34,692 bases of DNA, from assembly GCA_013816615.1 (NCBI GenBank), contig JACDED010000033.1:1-34692 (forward strand), read 5' to 3'. A model generated the notes under the pieces. The model made no database searches and was not told the origin of the DNA. It saw only the letters and a list, made by a program, of their open reading frames with translations. The DNA is from Bacteroidota bacterium. Lineage in GTDB: Bacteria > Bacteroidota > Bacteroidia > B-17B0 > Aurantibacillaceae. Position numbers and translations under genes: made by a program. This document shows, piece by piece, positions 32,704 to 34,692 of the stretch (the stretch's first letter is position 1; every line of letters begins with the position of its first letter).

Positions 32704-34275
32704 ATGATGCAATTTGAATTACCACAAGAAGATAGCTCGATCATTAAAGTGATCGGCGTTGGCGGCGGCGGAAGCAATGCTGTGAACCATATGTACCGCT
32801 TAGGTATTAAGGGGGTAGATTTCATCGTATGTAATACCGATAAACAAGCTTTAGAAAAGAGTCCTGTTCCTTTTAAAATTCAATTAGGCGAAATGTCTAC
32901 TAAAGGATTAGGTGCAGGTTCTATTCCCGATGTTGGCCGCGATGCCGCATTAGAATCTATTGAAGAGATAAAAAAATATTTAGGTGCTAATACGCAAATG
33001 GTATTTATTACCGCCGGTTTAGGTGGTGGTACAGGTACCGGGGCGGCTCCTGTAATTGCAAGCGTTGCAAGAGAGTTAGGTATACTAACGGTTGGCATAG
33101 TGACTATTCCTTTTACATTTGAAGGGAAAAAACGTCGCCAACAAGCTGAAGCTGGTTTAGAAGAAATGAAAAAGTATGTAGATACTTTATTAGTGATCGG
33201 CAACGATAAGCTACGTGAGATCTACGGTAACTTAAAAATGAGCGAAGCGTTTGAACACGCTGATGATGTATTAACTGGTGCTGCAAAAAGTATTGCTGAG
33301 ATCATTAGCTTACACATGCATATTAACGTTGACTTTAACGACGTTAAAACTGTTATGAAAGATAGCGGCGTAGCAATTATGGGTTCTGCTATTGCAAGCG
33401 GCGAAAAGCGCGCTATTAAAGCGGTTGAACAAGCATTAAATTCTCCTTTATTAAATGATAATGATATTAGCGGCGCACGTCACGTATTATTAAATATCAT
33501 GAGTGGTACTGATGATATTGATATGGATGAGTTTGGTGAGATCACCGATTTTATCCAGGAAGCTGCCGGTGGAACTGCCGAATTAATTACAGGTTACGGT
33601 ACCGATGCTTCTTTAGGAGATAATGTAAGTGTTACAATTATTGCTACCGGATTTAAATCAAGAAGCACAGGCTTTGAGCCAATGAGCTTTAAAGATCGTA
33701 AGGTTGTGAATTTAGAAGAGAAGATCGAAACGCCGGTTGCAGAAGTAAAACAAGTAACTATTATTGATGAGATCCAAAATGCAGAACCTTTTGTATTCAT
33801 AAAAGAAGAAACACAGGAAACTCAAAAGGAAATTAATGTTGTAACTACAACTGAAGAAACAACAAATGAGAATGATTTTATAATTACTTCTCATGTTGAA
33901 GAAACTAAAACAGTAGTGAGCGAAGTAACCTCTACAATTACAGAATTTACTTTTAATGATGTTAACTCCGAAGAAACAAGAATTGTTTCTAAAGAAGAAA
34001 CTACAATGGACCAGGATACAATTTCAAGAGAAGAACAAATTAAATTAGCTCAGGATCGTATCCGTAAACTGAAAGAGATCACTTTAAAAATGAAAAGTCC
34101 GGAAGGTTTAGCGGCTTTAGAAAAACAAACAGCTTTTGAACGTAAGAACATTAGCCTTGAAAATAAAACCCACAGTACTGAATCAAACGTTTCAAGATTT
34201 ACATTAAGCGAAGGCGATGACAAAAAGATCGAGATCCGTCCAAACAATTCATTCTTGCACGATAATGTTGATTAA
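32704..34275 (+). CDS. ftsZ: Cell-division tubulin homologue FtsZ
   Basis: FtsZ forms the Z-ring. Residues 12-318 are the GTPase core: the IGVGGGGSNAVNHM loop, the tubulin signature GGGTGTG (107-113), and the T7 synergy loop N208VDFND213. Residues 319 to about 505 form a long linker rich in Glu, Thr, Val and Ser, far longer than the roughly 50 residues of E. coli. The C-terminal peptide is IRPNNSFLHDNVD, the Bacteroidota form of the conserved tail that binds FtsA. ATG at 32704 or 32707 may be used. The 110-bp upstream spacer contains TAAACTTTG, a weak promoter-like box at 32641-32649. A strong terminator follows. Confidence 0.98.
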   Translation: MMQFELPQEDSSIIKVIGVGGGGSNAVNHMYRLGIKGVDFIVCNTDKQALEKSPVPFKIQLGEMSTKGLGAGSIPDVGRDAALESIEEIKKYLGANTQMVFITAGLGGGTGTGAAPVIASVARELGILTVGIVTIPFTFEGKKRRQQAEAGLEEMKKYVDTLLVIGNDKLREIYGNLKMSEAFEHADDVLTGAAKSIAEIISLHMHINVDFNDVKTVMKDSGVAIMGSAIASGEKRAIKAVEQALNSPLLNDNDISGARHVLLNIMSGTDDIDMDEFGEITDFIQEAAGGTAELITGYGTDASLGDNVSVTIIATGFKSRSTGFEPMSFKDRKVVNLEEKIETPVAEVKQVTIIDEIQNAEPFVFIKEETQETQKEINVVTTTEETTNENDFIITSHVEETKTVVSEVTSTITEFTFNDVNSEETRIVSKEETTMDQDTISREEQIKLAQDRIRKLKEITLKMKSPEGLAALEKQTAFERKNISLENKTHSTESNVSRFTLSEGDDKKIEIRPNNSFLHDNVD

Positions 34276-34300
34276 TTTTTTAGGGAAAAATTGATTAGTT

Positions 34301-34335
34301 AAATGCGGTTCAGAAATGAGCCGCATTTTTTTTGT
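34301..34335 (+). terminator. Intrinsic terminator after ftsZ
   Basis: AAATGCGG and CCGCATTT form an 8-bp stem extended by partial pairing of GTTC with TGAG in the loop, followed by a long T-run. It ends the dcw cluster. Confidence 0.92.
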
Positions 34336-34341
34336 TTATAA

Positions 34342-34398
34342 TGTCATCCTGACGAAGGAAGGACCTCATTCATAGATTCCTCCTTTGTCGGAATGACA
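34342..34398. repeat. 57-bp palindromic intergenic repeat
   Basis: TGTCATCCTGACGAAGGA and TCCTTTGTCGGAATGACA are imperfect inverted copies (three mismatches over the outer 18 bp) around a CTCATTCATAGATT centre. I recall near-identical repeats in many bacterial genomes, Bacteroidota included; this was not searched. It lies between the ftsZ terminator and the convergent small gene. Confidence 0.75.
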
Positions 34399-34407
34399 GT
34401 TTAGAAT

Positions 34408-34629
34408 TTATTTTGCAAAACTTATTTGTAAAAGAGGTTCCTTATACGCATCCAGCGCTTTTATTTCTTTCATGATCTTTGCCTGCCACTCACGTTGTTT
34501 ATCGCCGTTCATGGAGCCATCTGTTTCTTCATCATAAAGATCATGATACTTATCCATTGCTTTATCATTTGCATCATAAAGCGTTTCTAATCTTGATTTA
34601 ATACCAAATTCAGTTATTAAGTAGTCCAA
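34408..34629 (-). CDS. Small hypothetical protein, TTG start
   Basis: The 73-residue product is not recognised. It is charged and helical (LETLYDANDKAMDKYHDLYD, then EWQAKIMKEIKALDAYKEPL), acidic in the first half, with no membrane segment or signal peptide. The start is TTG; an in-frame stop lies three codons upstream, so no ATG start is possible. It is convergent with ftsZ beyond the palindromic repeat. Protein-like composition favours a real gene, but it may be a fragment. Confidence 0.5.
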   Translation of the reverse strand: MDYLITEFGIKSRLETLYDANDKAMDKYHDLYDEETDGSMNGDKQREWQAKIMKEIKALDAYKEPLLQISFAK

Positions 34630-34692
34630 ATTAAATTGTTAAAAACATACCTAAATCCGCATATAGACATGACCTTTTCGCTCGATATATTT

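Noticed and set aside
32880-33203. 107-codon frame antisense to ftsZ
   Set aside because: It is a shadow frame across the conserved GTPase core.
34669-34692. Possible start of a plus-strand gene (MTFSLDIF) at the right edge
   Set aside because: Only eight codons are visible and there is no promoter or ribosome-site support, so it cannot be told from chance.
1-34692. tRNA or rRNA genes
   Set aside because: I looked for T-loop-like GGTTCGA stretches and cloverleaf stems and found none. GGGTTCCCGCAGATTC at 12737 belongs to a palindrome.

Overview
The window is chromosomal DNA of a member of the Bacteroidota. The evidence is type IX secretion (T9SS) cargo with type A and type B C-terminal sorting domains, a PorP/SprF-family protein, Bacteroidota-type promoters (TTTG, then TAnnTTTG), general lack of Shine-Dalgarno sites, low GC, and a division/cell-wall (dcw) cluster in the order typical of the phylum. 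I cannot place it in a genus.

Region 1 (1 to about 3,460) looks like one end of an integrated mobile element. It holds the start of a gene running off the left edge, a small membrane/coiled-coil protein, an excisionase-like helix-turn-helix protein and a tyrosine recombinase, all on the minus strand. Between the HTH gene and the recombinase is a non-coding stretch of about 1.1 kb. Its right half carries 18 copies of an 11-bp box (consensus TTKACGGATAA) whose spacings are almost all whole numbers of DNA helical turns. This is the strongest candidate for an undescribed system here. Region 2 (about 3,470-3,700) is a composite palindromic intergenic element.

Region 3 (3,711-18,117) is ordinary accessory and housekeeping chromosome. 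It contains a secreted beta-flower-type repeat protein, an unknown secreted protein, a DMT transporter/YigZ/M42 peptidase operon, a LolA-like (DUF1571-like) lipoprotein-carrier-fold protein with an apparent LysM insertion, kdsB and queA, two tandem paralogous T9SS cargo proteins, a YqeY-family protein, a TonB protein, a SprF-like/type B cargo gene pair, an acyltransferase resembling glycine-lipid synthase GlsB, engB, and a small conserved protein.

Region 4 (18,118-34,275) is the dcw cluster: mraZ-rsmH-ftsL-ftsI-murE-mraY-murD-ftsW-murG-murC-ftsQ-ftsA-ftsZ. A four-copy, exactly 10-bp-spaced TGG array precedes mraZ and fits an MraZ operator. Together the genes make UDP-MurNAc-tripeptide (MurC, D, E), lipid I and II (MraY, MurG), and the divisome (FtsL, I, W, Q, A, Z). 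murF and ddl are not in the cluster. Five genes use GTG or TTG starts, mostly where stop and start codons overlap. An internal promoter candidate precedes ftsW, and a strong intrinsic terminator follows ftsZ. The right edge holds a widespread-looking 57-bp palindromic repeat and one small hypothetical gene.
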